Made by a program: the position numbers and the translations under genes. A DNA stretch of 64,000 bases from contig ONJJ01000002.1 of assembly GCA_900318115.1 (NCBI GenBank), positions 1 to 64,000 of the forward strand, in the 5' to 3' direction. Shown here one piece after another: positions 32,647 through 44,600 of the stretch (the stretch's first letter is position 1; each line of letters opens with the position of its first letter). The notes under the pieces were generated by a model, which saw only the letters and a program-made list of their open reading frames with translations, was not told where the DNA came from and searched no databases. Source of the stretch: an uncultured Prevotellaceae bacterium (GTDB lineage: Bacteria; Bacteroidota; Bacteroidia; Bacteroidales; Bacteroidaceae).

Positions 32647-35600
32647 TTATTTTATCGATAGTTTCTTTTGGTTGACAATGTATACGCCAGGCACGTTGAT
32701 GGGCGTCTCTACGGTCTTACCCGGTTCGAGGACGAAGTTGGCAAGGGTGATACCAGCGGCATTGACGATGCGGATGGTGGTGGCCTCCTTCATGTGTGAC
32801 GTGGTGATGATGGTGCGACCGCGAGCATAGATCTCCAGACTGCCGTCGATGGCCGATTCGGGCTCATCTTCGATACCGTATTCGCCGCTGAAGACGATGT
32901 ACTCGGGAAGCATTCCCTTAACGCCGGCTGACTTCGTGGTGGACGTAGCAACGAAGTATGGACGGAAGGCAAGCTGCGAGGGCGTAACAGCATGGGTATC
33001 GTTGACTGTGGTCTCACCTACGCGCTGATAATAGGTTACTTCTGAGCCATCTGCAGTTGTGGCCTTAGTGTTACCTTCTGGATCTGTATAGAGGTCATAA
33101 TTCGAAGTCATCCATGTGTTCAATGCATCTTCATCTGCAAATGTATGCTTCTCAGCAGAAGTAATCCATGAGACATGAGTGTTGTCCAACTTCACATAGG
33201 CATCGCCATCACTATTCATGACGTAGTTGCCGTTCGCCAGATTCTCATTCAGATAGCTGGGCTTGTAGGTGATGGTGTAATACTTGCTGGTTCCATCCTT
33301 CTCCAACTTAACACCCACCATCTCGTTGTCGCTCACGCCAATGGAAGCACCGGCATCGGAGGCGAAGGTGATGACCTGCTTGCCGAGCTGAGTGATGGCG
33401 GAAGCCGTGTTCTGAGCTTCAAACTGACCGCTGAGGTCGAACTCGTAGTACGTCGGGCCAGGGAGACCGAGCAGATACGGGGTGCCGTTGGCCAGCAGCG
33501 GATAGCTCGAGAACGTGCGGTTGCGCTCATAGTACCTTTGAGTATAATCCAAGTATTTGTCATCGTTGGCATCCTTCTGCTGCTTTTCATCCTCGGCTTT
33601 CTGGTTGAAATAGTAATAATCCCAGAGGAAGTGGTTCGTCACCGTCTTGGTGGTAGCGCCCCTCGCATCGGGATAGTTGAAGGTGGCATAAGCCACAGGC
33701 GTGGGCGGTGTTCCCTCTGTCCGTTCGTCTATAGCCTTAAATTCACGCAGCCAGTATTCGTGACCGATCTTGGCGTCGCTGTTCTTGCTGGTATGGCTGC
33801 CGCTGTAGAAGTGGGTGATCTCACCCTTCTGGTTCGTCGTCACCAGTTCGGCGGTGAACGGCAAGCTGATGCCCTGCCAGCCTGCGGTGTGATCCACATA
33901 CTCCTGATTGTCGGGCGTGCGCTGATACCACATACGATAGCGTTCGTCAAAGGTATAGGCCATCGGCGCATTGAAGTCCATCTTGTCCACGAGCTTGTGG
34001 TCGTTGGTGGCAATCAGGTTGCTCTGTACGAGGTGACCGTGGATGGAAGAGGTGTTCTCGCGCACGATGCGATAACCTTCGTTGTCGCCGGTGTTATCGT
34101 AATAGTCGTTATAAACCGGATCGATGAAGTAGCCGCTCAGCACGCCCAAGGTCTGCGCATTTGCGTAGCCGCTTTCTGATGCCGCTGCGGGTGCATAGAC
34201 CAACAGGTTGTCGGTCTCGTCCTGGTTGACAATACTCTGCAAGCCATCGTCATCGAGCAACGGCGGATAGAAGCACTGGGGCACGCTCCCGGCTGCGGCC
34301 GTCAGTCCCAGACCATAGGTGCCATTCACCTCATTAGCTCCCTGATGTCCGGCGAAGTCGATGGCGGTCATGCCGGGATAAGCCGTATGCAAGCCGTCGG
34401 AGGACTTCTGTGCCAGATAGGCATTCGGGTTGAAGTGGGCGACGTCCATGGTGCTGTTGCGGTAGTAAGCCGGAGCACGATAGACGCGGTTGGCCTGGGT
34501 GGTCTGCGACAGGCGACCGTCGCTCTTCGCGATAGCCGACGGCACCTCCTGATGCGGCTCTATGGAGTAGCCGTAGGTCAGCTTCTGACCGAAGAACAGG
34601 TAGTCATCGGGCCAGATGGGACAGTAGTGGTGGGTCGTCGTTTCTACCTGCGTAGTCGGATCAACAGTCGTCACGGTATAATGACGCACATCCTCCGTCG
34701 TGGGTATGGTTCCGCCAGCGTAGATGAAGTCGCCATCATCGGCATAGCGTTCTTCGACATAGCCGACATCACCGTATTGGGCATTGTCAGAAACTGTGGG
34801 ATAGTATCCTGTGACAGGTTCCTCCGCTACGGTTCCATCAGCATTCAGTGTCTTATACTTGTATGACTTGGCACTGGGTATGTTCTTATCATAGTAACGC
34901 TTGTTCAGGTAGAAGCTGTTCAGGTCATAAGCCACGGTACCGTTGTAGAACTCTTGGCTGGTCATGGCACGAACGGAGCCCTTAGAACCGTTTGTAAAGG
35001 TAATACCGCCATTTTCAGGAACGCTCTGGTACAGTTCGCTGTTATCACTCCAGAAATAGGAGTTGACAGTCTGATAGCCTGTATTATCAGAGGGAGCTCC
35101 AAAGACGGGATACGGCTTGGTTGCCAGCGGATTCGTATTCGTACCGGTGGTCTTCACCCAGCAGCTCTCTACATAGCCGTTGCCCTCGTCTGCCACACCG
35201 GCGCTGGTGAACGAACCCATCACACCGAGGTTATAGACATTGCCGCAGAGCTTGCCGAAGAGTGAATGGTCAAGACCACTGATGGTGTGGCCGTCGCCGT
35301 GTAAGGTGCCGTTGAAGCAGGGCTCGCTGGCGCCGGAAGCGATGGGTGTCCAAGTGGCAGAACCGCTGGGCGCACTGAGATCGGTGCGGAGGAAGAACTC
35401 TAGGTTCGTGTCACCCTGCACGCCGACCATCACATCCTTGCCATCAATGGTCCTGACATCGGTATTCAGCAGGTGGTGGCCTTTCAGCTTATGGCCTTCA
35501 TTGGTGATGCTGTCGCCGGCGATGGTGATGCCCGTTGTTCCTTCCTTGATAAGACTCAGGTCATAGAAGTCCTTGAACAGTTCGAGGCCGTTCTGCTTGC

Positions 35601-38600
35601 TGCCGCTGTAGTCGTTGATATAAATCTTCGAGTCGCGCTTCAGCTTGGTGCGGTCGTAGTCCACATGCAGGTGCTTCTCCTTATCGTCCATCACCTTCTT
35701 CAGGTCGTGGTAGTTGGCCACGCTGATGGGAACGGCATTGGAGTAGGTCTTGCCGAGGTAGGTCTTGGCGTAGTATGCCAGCAGATAACCGTCCTGATAC
35801 CAGTAGAGCGGATCGGAAGAGGGTTTATAGCCCACACCGTTGGTATGGTTTTCGGCATAAGTGTCTGTCGAGAAGATTTCCCAGCCGCCACCCGTTACCT
35901 CGTAGGCTCCAGGAGTCACATTGGGCACACGCATGGTGATGCTCGTTCCAGGCAGTACGATATTGGGTGCCTTGATATCTTCGATGATAGGCACACCGCT
36001 CTCGAACTTAATGTGTATGTTCACGATGTGGCGCTCGCTGACAGGGGTGACATGCAGGCCGGAGACATCGGTCTCCTCATAGTCGTACTTATAGATGACG
36101 GTGATGATCTTCTCCGACGAGAGATCGTTGATATCGCTCTCGCGGCTCACATACAGCGTGCTGGTCTCCATCGGAGAAATACCGTGGATGGTGAAGTTCT
36201 TCTGTTTGTTGACCAATTTTGAGTAGTCGCTTTCGGCAATGATAGCACCCTTGGGCACGCCGCCTTCTGTACTAGACGTATATGTCGTACCACTGCCTTC
36301 GCCCTTAACACTCGTTACCGACTGTCCCATACCCTTCTCATTCACTTGATAATTCTCGCGGCAATAGTAGAAGGTGGTGGTCTTTGGATTATCAGAATTA
36401 TCCTTGTTCAAGTTGTCTTTGGAGAAGGTGAGTGTAGTGATATTCGTTTTCTCCTCGGAGGCCAGTGCGGTGTATTCTTCGTAGCTGAGTGTGGCGCCTA
36501 CGGCGTAGGGTGTCTCGACATGGACGAAGCCCTCATGAACCACATAGACGGTATAGTTCTCCGCAGGGACGTCGCCCACAGTCACCGTGACTGGAGCATA
36601 GTGACGCTGCTCATTGGGCAGTGCCTCGTAGTCTGTGCGGAACAGTTCGGCACCGACTTTGACGTAATGTGGAACAGGTGTTGCGCTTGCGTCTTGGTAT
36701 GTCATGGCCTTACCGCTTTCGTAATCAACGTCATCGGTAGAGCCATCGTATGTTGCTGTGTAGTCGAGAGGCTTGGAGAGCGAGTAGATCATATTCTCCT
36801 TATTAGCATCGCTATAGCTGGTGTAACCATCGTACTGATACTTCTGACCTTCCTTCTGCATGATTCGGGAACCATTGGTATGGGTGATACCATAGGTGGG
36901 ATCGATGAGCAGGTCGAGGGCGTCGTAGTTGAAGTCGAAGTCATTACGCTCGGCCTCCGTCATGGAGCTCCAGATAGAGAGAGCACGGTAGTTCTGACCA
37001 GGCTGATAGACGTCGCCGCCATAAAGACCAGCTTCAGTGCAATAATAGGCCGGAACTATCAGCTTGTCGATATCAGCTGCCAAGTCGGGATAGTCTGTCT
37101 TCAGTTGGGACTTCTCATCAGCCGTCATCAACTCATTGACATAAATGACTTCTGTGGGCGAGAGTTCGATGGTGCTGGTGCAGACATAAGCCGGCTTTGC
37201 ATAATCTGTGCCCAGGCTTGCTCCTGTTGTTTCCGAAATGGGAGCGCCCGGATAGAGGTGCAGAGCTGGTGAGGTGTACTCATTCGTCACCACATACGCA
37301 GGAACAAACGTTGCTTGCTTACGTGCTTCATCTGTGGGGATATACGATGCTGTTGACGTTCCAGTGCTGAGCGTCTCATAATCCGTATATACCTTCTGAG
37401 AAATGATATCCTCGACTTCGTATCTACGTTGTCCATAGAGGCCGGCAGACTTACCAGACTTCAAGGTATAGGTGGGACCGTCGGTGTAGGCATCCTGTCC
37501 TTCCTTAGTAATATTGCCTTGATCATCTCTGGTAGATGCAGCAGGAAGCTTTCCATATTCCGTTGTCGTAATCTTCGTGCTTCTTGAATTACCACTGAGC
37601 TGGGTATACCAGGGCTCCCAGACCTCTGGATTGGTGACATCATAGGTCAAAAGGTAACCGGTGTTGTGACTCATATTGTTAGACGAACGGAAGACATCGA
37701 TGAAGGGAACGGGCACATCCTTCTCAACACCATCAATCTCCCTCACGTGAGTCACAACAGGATAAACAGGATTATGTTCTTCATCTTCTCTTATTAGAGC
37801 CTCATACTCCTCCTTCAGCAGCACCGTGCCTGCGGTATAAGGCGTTGTTCCAATCTTACAGTCTTCCCGGACGACATAAGTCTCCTCCACGAACAGTCTC
37901 CTCTCTGATGCCGACAATTTGAACCAATCCCAATAGCTGATGGGGTCGTTCAGACGGTATTCGATATTATTGATAACGACCTTGTTGTTGGCAGTCAGCG
38001 GCGTGTTACCGGATGAATAGTAGGCATAGAGGTTCGGCTGCACATCCATCAGCGTCATCTTACCGTTCGAGGCGGCATTGATGGTGATGGGAATATCTAC
38101 GGTCTCACTGTAGGCGTTGGGAGCACCGGTGTGGGCGGTGATATACTGGTCATAGACATAGACCGAACCACTGATATACCAGTAGTGGGCAGGAACGCCG
38201 TCAGCTGTCAAGTATTTATTGCTGATATTGTAGCAGTCATCGATGATGGTCTGTGAGCTGTGGATGAAGTTACCGGAAGTCTCCCATTTTTTCCTGTCTG
38301 CATCGGCTGTCTTATAGTCCCAGTACCATTTGCTGACAGCTGTTTTGTTGAGCGTTGTCAGGGGAGTATAGCCTGGACCATCTATACGCTCACCATGCTG
38401 GTTCTTCGCATAGACGTAACCGCCGCCGACACCGGTCTGCACATTGATGAGGTCGAGTTCGACGACACCGGTTATCAGGCCCCAGTCTTTCTCGTTGACG
38501 CCGGTGCCCGTGCTCTTCTCGGTGGTCAGCTCTAAATAGACGCCGGAAGCCAGGGCCAGCTGGTTATAGCAGTAGCCGTTGTTGCGCATACGGTCGGTCA

Positions 38601-41600
38601 CGTGAGCTTCCTTCCATTGTGCGAAAGTTGTTTTGCCATCAGCCGCAAGATCGGGATTCTGTTCGGTTTTAGCATTGGTGGTGCGAACGGTATTATGGAA
38701 GTCCACATCACTGGTCAGAGAACCAAGGAAGTTCACGTTGCTGTAGATACCGAAGTAGTTGCCGTGCATTGCATTATCGCCAGTATCGCCGGCCTTGGTG
38801 TTCATTTTGTTCAGCGACACCTCGCGCACACGGTTGATGGTGTAGAGCTTGCTGTCTTCCTTCTCCGGCACACGGTCGCGGGCACCCTTCATCACCATGC
38901 GGCTACCGAAGACACCGCAGAAGTCGGCACGCTGGATGGTGTTCATGATACGGCCGGCGTACGTCGAGACCACACCGTTCTCTTCCCAGATGGAGGGATT
39001 GGGTACGACTAACTGACCTGCCTCATTAGTAAGAAGAACTGCTGTTCCCGTACCCTCTACGATGCGTTCACCAGCAGCGTTGTTTATGACGGGGGTGCCG
39101 TCAGCATACGTGAACAAGGCCAACAGTTCATCTTTTGGCAAGACGGCCCCGTTCTTATATACGGAACCTTCTTGGTCAGTGCATTGGGTAACTTTACATC
39201 TGTACTTTACTTCATAATAGGCTTTCTCACGGGAAGGAAGTAGATCGTAGTCTGCTTTCTTGAGCTCGTTGGCCAGGTGGTACTTATCGGTACCGTAGTT
39301 GGTGATGTTCAGCTCGCGGTAGCCATCGACCAGCGTGAGGTTACCGTCGCCATAGAGGCCGCCGGTGTGACCTGTACCGATGGTGATGAGGTCGCGGTTA
39401 TAGACATCGTGGATAGAAGCGGTAGCATTGCCGAAGACGGTGATTTCATTAGCGCTGACAGACGTGCTACCCAAAGCTATATTGCCGCCGGCAAAGACGG
39501 CATTGTGAATGAAGATGCCGCGCTCTTTCTCGACAGTGCCCGCATCGACATTGCTCCAGCCACCAGGCCAGCCGCCAGAGGTCTTAGCCGGAAGCGTATT
39601 CAAATAGGCGGTGGGGATATAGTCGCCGACCTGATAGGTCTTTTCGCCGTAGCTAACGGGAGATGTTGTCACCTGCAGCCACGGCTCTACGACCACCTTG
39701 CAGTCCTCGGTGTAGACATAGTGAGATTCCTTCGTGACGAAGGTGCCATTCTCTTTCTTGAAATAATAGCCTTCGTGATCATCGACATAACGTTTGCCCA
39801 CCTTCTCGCCATAGCACAAAGTGTGGTCGCTCTTCTCGTAGGCGCTGATGACAGAACCTTCATCGCCGCCGCCGAAGACGTTACCGAAGTTGCGGGCCAT
39901 GCCCTCGTCGGTACCCACTTCGCCGCCATAGATGTTCACCTCGGTCTGACCAAAGACGAAGCCCTTGCTGTTCTGATCCAGAGTGGCCACCACGGCCGGA
40001 TCCATCGAGTAGGTGCCGTCGCCGCCCCAGCTGTCCTTACCGCGACCGCCGCCAAACACATTGCGGAGAACATTGCCGTTGTACATCTCCACATGGGTCT
40101 TGCCGGCCTTGAAGATACGGGCGCCGCCGTTAGAGATACCAGTAGAGTAGCTCTTCGGATTCAACATCGTGCCACGACCTACAGGACCTACCTCGCCGCC
40201 GCCATAAAGGCTGCCGCGGAGCGTACCACCAAACATCTTCACATTGGTGTTGTCCACATAACTATTGAGAATATATCCGCCACCGAAGGCGTTGCCGGCT
40301 CCGTCGAGCTCGTTGTCGCCGGTTGTCTTGTCATCGAGTTCTGCAACGTAGTCGTCATTCTTCCAGCGGTAGCCGATCATACCATTGTTGATAGTCAGAT
40401 GGGTGGTACCATAGACGGAACCGCCCTCACCACCACCGTAGACATTACGCAGGATAGCGGGCTTGCCGTTGGCAAAGGTCTTGTCTGCACCCACATCGCC
40501 GATGACCACATGGGTCTCGCCGGGAATGTCCAAAGGCTTGCTGTTCGCGAAGTCATAGTAGGGAGCACTCAGGGTGCCTAAGTGCTTGCCCACACTGCCT
40601 TCCCAGCCGCCACCATAGACATTACGGCACGTACCGCCTTTGATGTAGGCATTGGAACTGGCAATGAACTCGCCGGAATTATAGAAATCATAGACCACAC
40701 CAGAAGTACCGGCGGCGTAGATGTCCTTGTTGACCGTGCCGCCGAGCAGGGCAATATACGTGGTGCCATAGACATCGCCGGTACCTGTCATGCCCTCGGT
40801 GCCGAGGCCGCCGCCATAGGCGTAGTTGGCCACGTAGGCACCTTCATTGATGATGACGTTGGTGTTGTACTTATTCTGGTTGCGGACATCGTTCTTGGGA
40901 TCGCTGTAGTCGCGGTCGTCCATCTCTGCCGTGCGAACCAGCGGATTGCTCAGGTTCGTGGCCTCGTTGGTAAGATAGCCATCGAATTTGGTGTCCAAGT
41001 CGAAGGTGCCACCTTCCAAATAGGGATAGTAATAACCCTTACCTATTGTCCAGCAGGCTGGCCATATCACATTCTCCCACTGTTCATTGTCGTAGCGATT
41101 GTGATACGCTTGCAGGTATTCCGGCAAATCTACACCATACCAATATTTATTCATGAAGGTCTTGGCACTCTCAGCATTCAGCACCTCGCCGTTCTGTGCA
41201 CCGCCATATACCTCATAGACTTCGGCATGGTTGTTGAGGTTCACCTGGGTGTATTCCGACCAGGTCATCGGACCGTAGCCGGCGCCATAGACGTTCGCAC
41301 GGGTCTTGCCCCATTTTGGATGCTGCTGCCATACCGGAGCGTTGATGTCGATGAAGCCATAGAGCGTGCGACGACACGTGTTGTTGCCGCCGTAGATGGC
41401 ACCCTTCATCAGTTCGTTCTCTGAGTTGTAAATCATCAGGGCATCCGAGCTGCTGTAGTTCACGTGTGCCTCATAGACATCACAGGGAGCCAGCAGGTCA
41501 TTACCGTAGGCGCCGCCGAAGATACTGCCGATCTGAATCGTGGAACCCGCAGGGACATTGACCATTGTGCGACGCGTGACGCCTTCGTTGAAGCTACCGC

Positions 41601-44600
41601 CGTAGGCCGCGCCCACCTTACCGCGTACCAGGTCTATGATGCACGAGAGGTTGTCGAGGTCGTCGACGGGACTGTTATTCTCATCGAGGGTCTTATGCGA
41701 GGTCGCATCATACTTGGATTTCATGCCCATGCCACTGTAGCTGCCGGCACCGAAGAACTGAGTCTGGCTGAAGTTCGATATGTTGTCGGGAATATCTACG
41801 AGCACATAGCTGCGGTTCTGAGTCCGGTCGCCATCGCGGTTGCCGGGATAGCCCGTACCGCCGCCGAAGACGGCCAGTATCGCATTGTCGGATTTATTCT
41901 CGGGGTTCGGGCGTATATTCACAAACGAGCTCTCCAGAGAAGGCATCGTGGAAGGGGTGTTGCCATCTTCCCATAAGATCTTATCCGCGTAGTCATAGTA
42001 ACCATAGTTACCACCAAAGATGGTATCGACGCGGCCCTGAAGGTACTCTACATAGGCGTTGGCCACCAGTACATCGGGATTGGAATTGGTGGAAGCATCG
42101 TACTTGTGCACCTTGCCCAACACATCGAAGGCATCTGCACCGGTTTCTACACGGACTCTGTCCTTGAAGTCCTTCTTGCCATATATCGTGCCCGTGAAGT
42201 CATTGCCGCCATAAACGATATCCTGAACCCACGGGAAACCATCTACATAGTCGCCGCTGCCATTGGGCTGGCGACCGATATAGGCCTCGCTGTGTCCGAG
42301 GATATCGGCTTCGCAGGCACCACCGAAGGCATCATACAGGCGGCCGTTGCCCAAATTGAGCGTCGTATTGCCGCACACCAGACCCTCCTTACCACCGGCA
42401 TAGATATACTCGGTCTCGGCGAGATTAGCGACGGCACCTTCGTTGGACGTGGCGGTGACGCTGCCCTGAAGGTTCACTGTGGAACTGTACCTGGGGTCGT
42501 ATGCGTATGTCTTACCGTTGGAGGCGTAGCTGGTGACCTGGCCCGTGGAAGAATCAATGGTATGGGTGCCGTCCTCAGCAGTGGTCGTACCAGTGTACTT
42601 ACCGACCACACCCTTCTCACCGCCGCCGCAGATCTGGAAGGCGTAGCCTTTGTTGTGGTTCACGGTGGTGCTGCCCCACACCTCGGAATCCTCACCGTAG
42701 CCGCCACCGAACACGATGAGGGCCATGGACAGCAGGTCGTCGCGCTGGTCGAGGAACTCCACGCCGGACTTAGTCCTTCCGAAGACCGTACTGAAGCCCG
42801 TTCCGAAGACCTCATCTTTATCCAGCACGTCTTCGTTGATGTCGATGACGATGTTGCCGTTCACATGGCCACTCTCATAGCAGCCACCATAGACGTTGCC
42901 ACCAACCAGACGGTTTGCGGCATGGAGGGGCGAGTTGGGCACCTCCACGAAATCATCGGCTTCGGAATCCATCGAATAGGTGTAGTAGTTGGAGCCGTCG
43001 GCCACCTCGGTGCCAACAGCTTCGAACTGATTGTATTGTTCTGTGGTACTGCTGTACGTATAATAGATCTCGCCCGCTGTCAGAGTCGTTCCATCATTTA
43101 CAGACTGGTAGGTACCCGGCCATCTCACGGTATTCCAGATGAGTCCCTGTGATTTATCCGTTTCGTCCTTCCAACGCAGCGGGGTGATGGTCATGTTCTC
43201 CAGCTTGATATTCAGGCGGTCCTTAATCTTGGTTTCTCCGCCAACGACCTCGGTGTAGTCGGCCTGTTCTGCTGCAGAACCCAGCACACCGCCGTCGTAG
43301 GCGGCACAAAGCTGCGTTCCCGAATTATTCGGGCCAGTCCATATTTCCGGCACATAGGCCTTGTTGCATCCGCCCACGAACTTCGTATAGACATTCAGCT
43401 TTTTATCTACTCGATAGGTGTTCTTCTCGGGAATCATCATACTGCCCACATTACCACCGCAATAGAAGCTGCCGAAATAGCTCGAGTTTGCAATGTAGGT
43501 GGCGGGGTCGCCCTTATTCATATCGTCAAACACAAGGGCGGGCTGCAGACTCATGGCTGCACCACTCATATACTTGGCAAAGATGTCTGCATCGGTCAAA
43601 TCCAGACTGCTGAAATCCGTGACAGTAGTGCCGGATGAGTTCACATACGCACCTGCATAATGCTTGAGGTAATCCTCATCTATCATGCCGGCGCCGTTGT
43701 TGCCGAGGAACACATTGTCAGCGATGGCGTAGGAGCCTACCTTCAGTTCCACCATGGGCTTCGGCTTGATAGCCTGCAACGTAGCACAGTTTCCGCCCAC
43801 ATAGATCGAACCACCGATAATGGTGAAGTTCGGGCGGCCTCCGGCACCGGCACTACCGGCTATACGGATGGACACCTGTTCGGCATTCGGACGGTAGGCG
43901 TTGAGGGCTTCCACAGAAGATGTTTCCCCATTAATCCGATCGCCATAGTAGAAGTCGCCGTAAGACTGGTCATTCACATATTTTGCATTATCCGTATAGG
44001 GATAAGCGCCGTTGCCGCCGCCATAGAGGTCGCCACGGATGCTGGTATAGACACCTACGGCATTACCGCCGTAGACCTTGCCCGTCACGTCGTTGCCGCC
44101 ATATACATTATTGATATCACCCCCGCGCACGAGCACGCGAGCCGACAACTCATCGGGGAAATGATAGATGAGGTTGCCTTCGCCGTCCTTGTCCTGCAGG
44201 TTCGTACAGGGCGTATAGACGCCGTTCTTTGTCGGAATGACATCTGCCATACGACAGCCGCCATAGACGTAGTCGATGACCAGCGGATTGGTATTCGTTG
44301 AAGCCGGATCGATTTCCAGCAGCAATCCCTCGGGACTCGTCATCGCACCCTTGTTGCCACCGCTGTAGAGGTTTCGTATCTTTCCGCTCTGCAGGTTCCA
44401 CTTCGGACGGATAGCCATCTCGGCCATGTTGTTGCCGCCGAAGAAGCGACCAACCTGGAACTCATCACTGCTGGGCTTAGAGAAGCTGGTGTTGATGCCC
44501 ATCGCCAGGAAGCGATCGTTCGTCAGCTTATCGGCCCAAACGCCGTTATCATCCTGATATTCGATGTGGTTGACCACATCACTCGGGTTGTCGTAGTAGA

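Noticed and set aside
31058..32647. Idea that the RAYT insertion split one giant gene into two
   Set aside because: The upstream giant ends with a complete sorting-like domain and the downstream giant begins with its own signal peptide, so they are separate genes.
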